Below, piece after piece: positions 20,821-20,909 of a stretch of DNA of 20,909 nt (positions are counted from its first letter, which is position 1; every line of letters starts with the position of its first letter). A program made the translations under genes and the position numbers. Source of the DNA: a virus; the IMG/VR virus record IMGVR_UViG_3300001533_000601, positions 551-21,459 of that record. One strand, given 5' to 3'. The notes beneath the pieces are model-generated. The model saw nothing but the letters and a program-made list of their open reading frames with translations. It was not told where the DNA came from and searched no databases.

Positions 20821-20909
20821 AGTAAGACAATAAAAATGTTGTTTGAGGATATATATTGGGTAGGCAATCCTGTCCCTATTAAAAGTTCTATCGTAAGATA
20901 GTCATAGTA
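20821..20909 (+). other. Unassigned sequence after the tnpB remnant
   Basis: Contains copy 2 of the 12-bp repeat (20845-20856), a 21-codon frame from ATG 20836 reading MLFEDIYWVGNPVPIKSSIVR and ending at TAG 20899-20901, and CTATC-GTAA-GATAG (20888-20901), a stem with a GNRA-type loop. No gene can be assigned before the window ends. Confidence 0.4.

Noticed and set aside
1-20909. Matching sequence at both window ends read as terminal redundancy or a circular-contig overlap
   Set aside because: The copies differ at five positions in 87 nt and the flanks diverge completely, so they are dispersed copies of one element and not the same locus.
20595-20909. Group I or group II intron interrupting the terminase
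   Set aside because: No conserved core (P7-type or domain V-type) sequence is visible, and the extra protein residues fit an intein better. It cannot be excluded beyond the window end.

Overview
The window is an AT-rich stretch of a contractile-tailed, T4-like (myovirus) phage genome, probably a distant T4 relative. Every credible gene reads on the + strand. The T4-type head, neck and packaging set is recognisable: portal (gp20), prohead protease (gp21), scaffold (gp22), major capsid protein (gp23), neck proteins (gp13 and two gp14-like paralogues), tail-sheath stabiliser (gp15), small terminase (gp16) and the start of the large terminase (gp17). Nine copies of TATAAATA, the T4 late-promoter core, lie between genes, and seven of them sit about 30-45 nt before a start codon. 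TAA, TGA and TAG all end genes, so the standard bacterial code applies. The host cannot be identified.

Layout. 1-95: the last 23 codons and right-end hairpin of an IS200/IS605-type tnpB. 149-1122: an unrecognised gene and a DUF5661-like gene interrupted by a TAA. 1152-3532: five small genes, of which 3080-3532 is a probable virion protein. 3579-4967: two tandem gp14-like neck genes. 5025-8858: an intact fibre gene, an HNH endonuclease gene, and a second, repeat-rich fibre gene broken in four places. 8860-10859: small structural or unknown genes. 10862-16008: the head module (20, small core genes, 21, 22, 23), closed by a strong terminator. 16128-20201: a basic DNA-binding-like protein, gp13, two acidic proteins, gp15 and gp16. 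20232-20594: the N-terminal piece of the large terminase.

Most notable region. The large terminase stops shortly after its Walker A lysine. The 34 residues after that lysine look like the N-terminal half of an intein with an unusually short N fragment, so the gene appears to be fractured by a split intein whose C half lies beyond the window. The gap after the break holds a late promoter that leads to no gene, then a truncated tnpB 3' end with its right-end hairpin, a candidate solitary omega-RNA. The same tnpB end occurs at the window start. The five differences between the copies are coding-like: three synonymous, one Leu/Ile and one TGA/TAA stop change.

How the genes work together. gp20, the core proteins, gp21 and gp22 build the prohead that gp23 encloses. 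gp21 then processes it, gp16 and gp17 fill it with DNA, gp13 and gp14 complete the neck, gp15 caps the tail sheath, and the fibres recognise the host.
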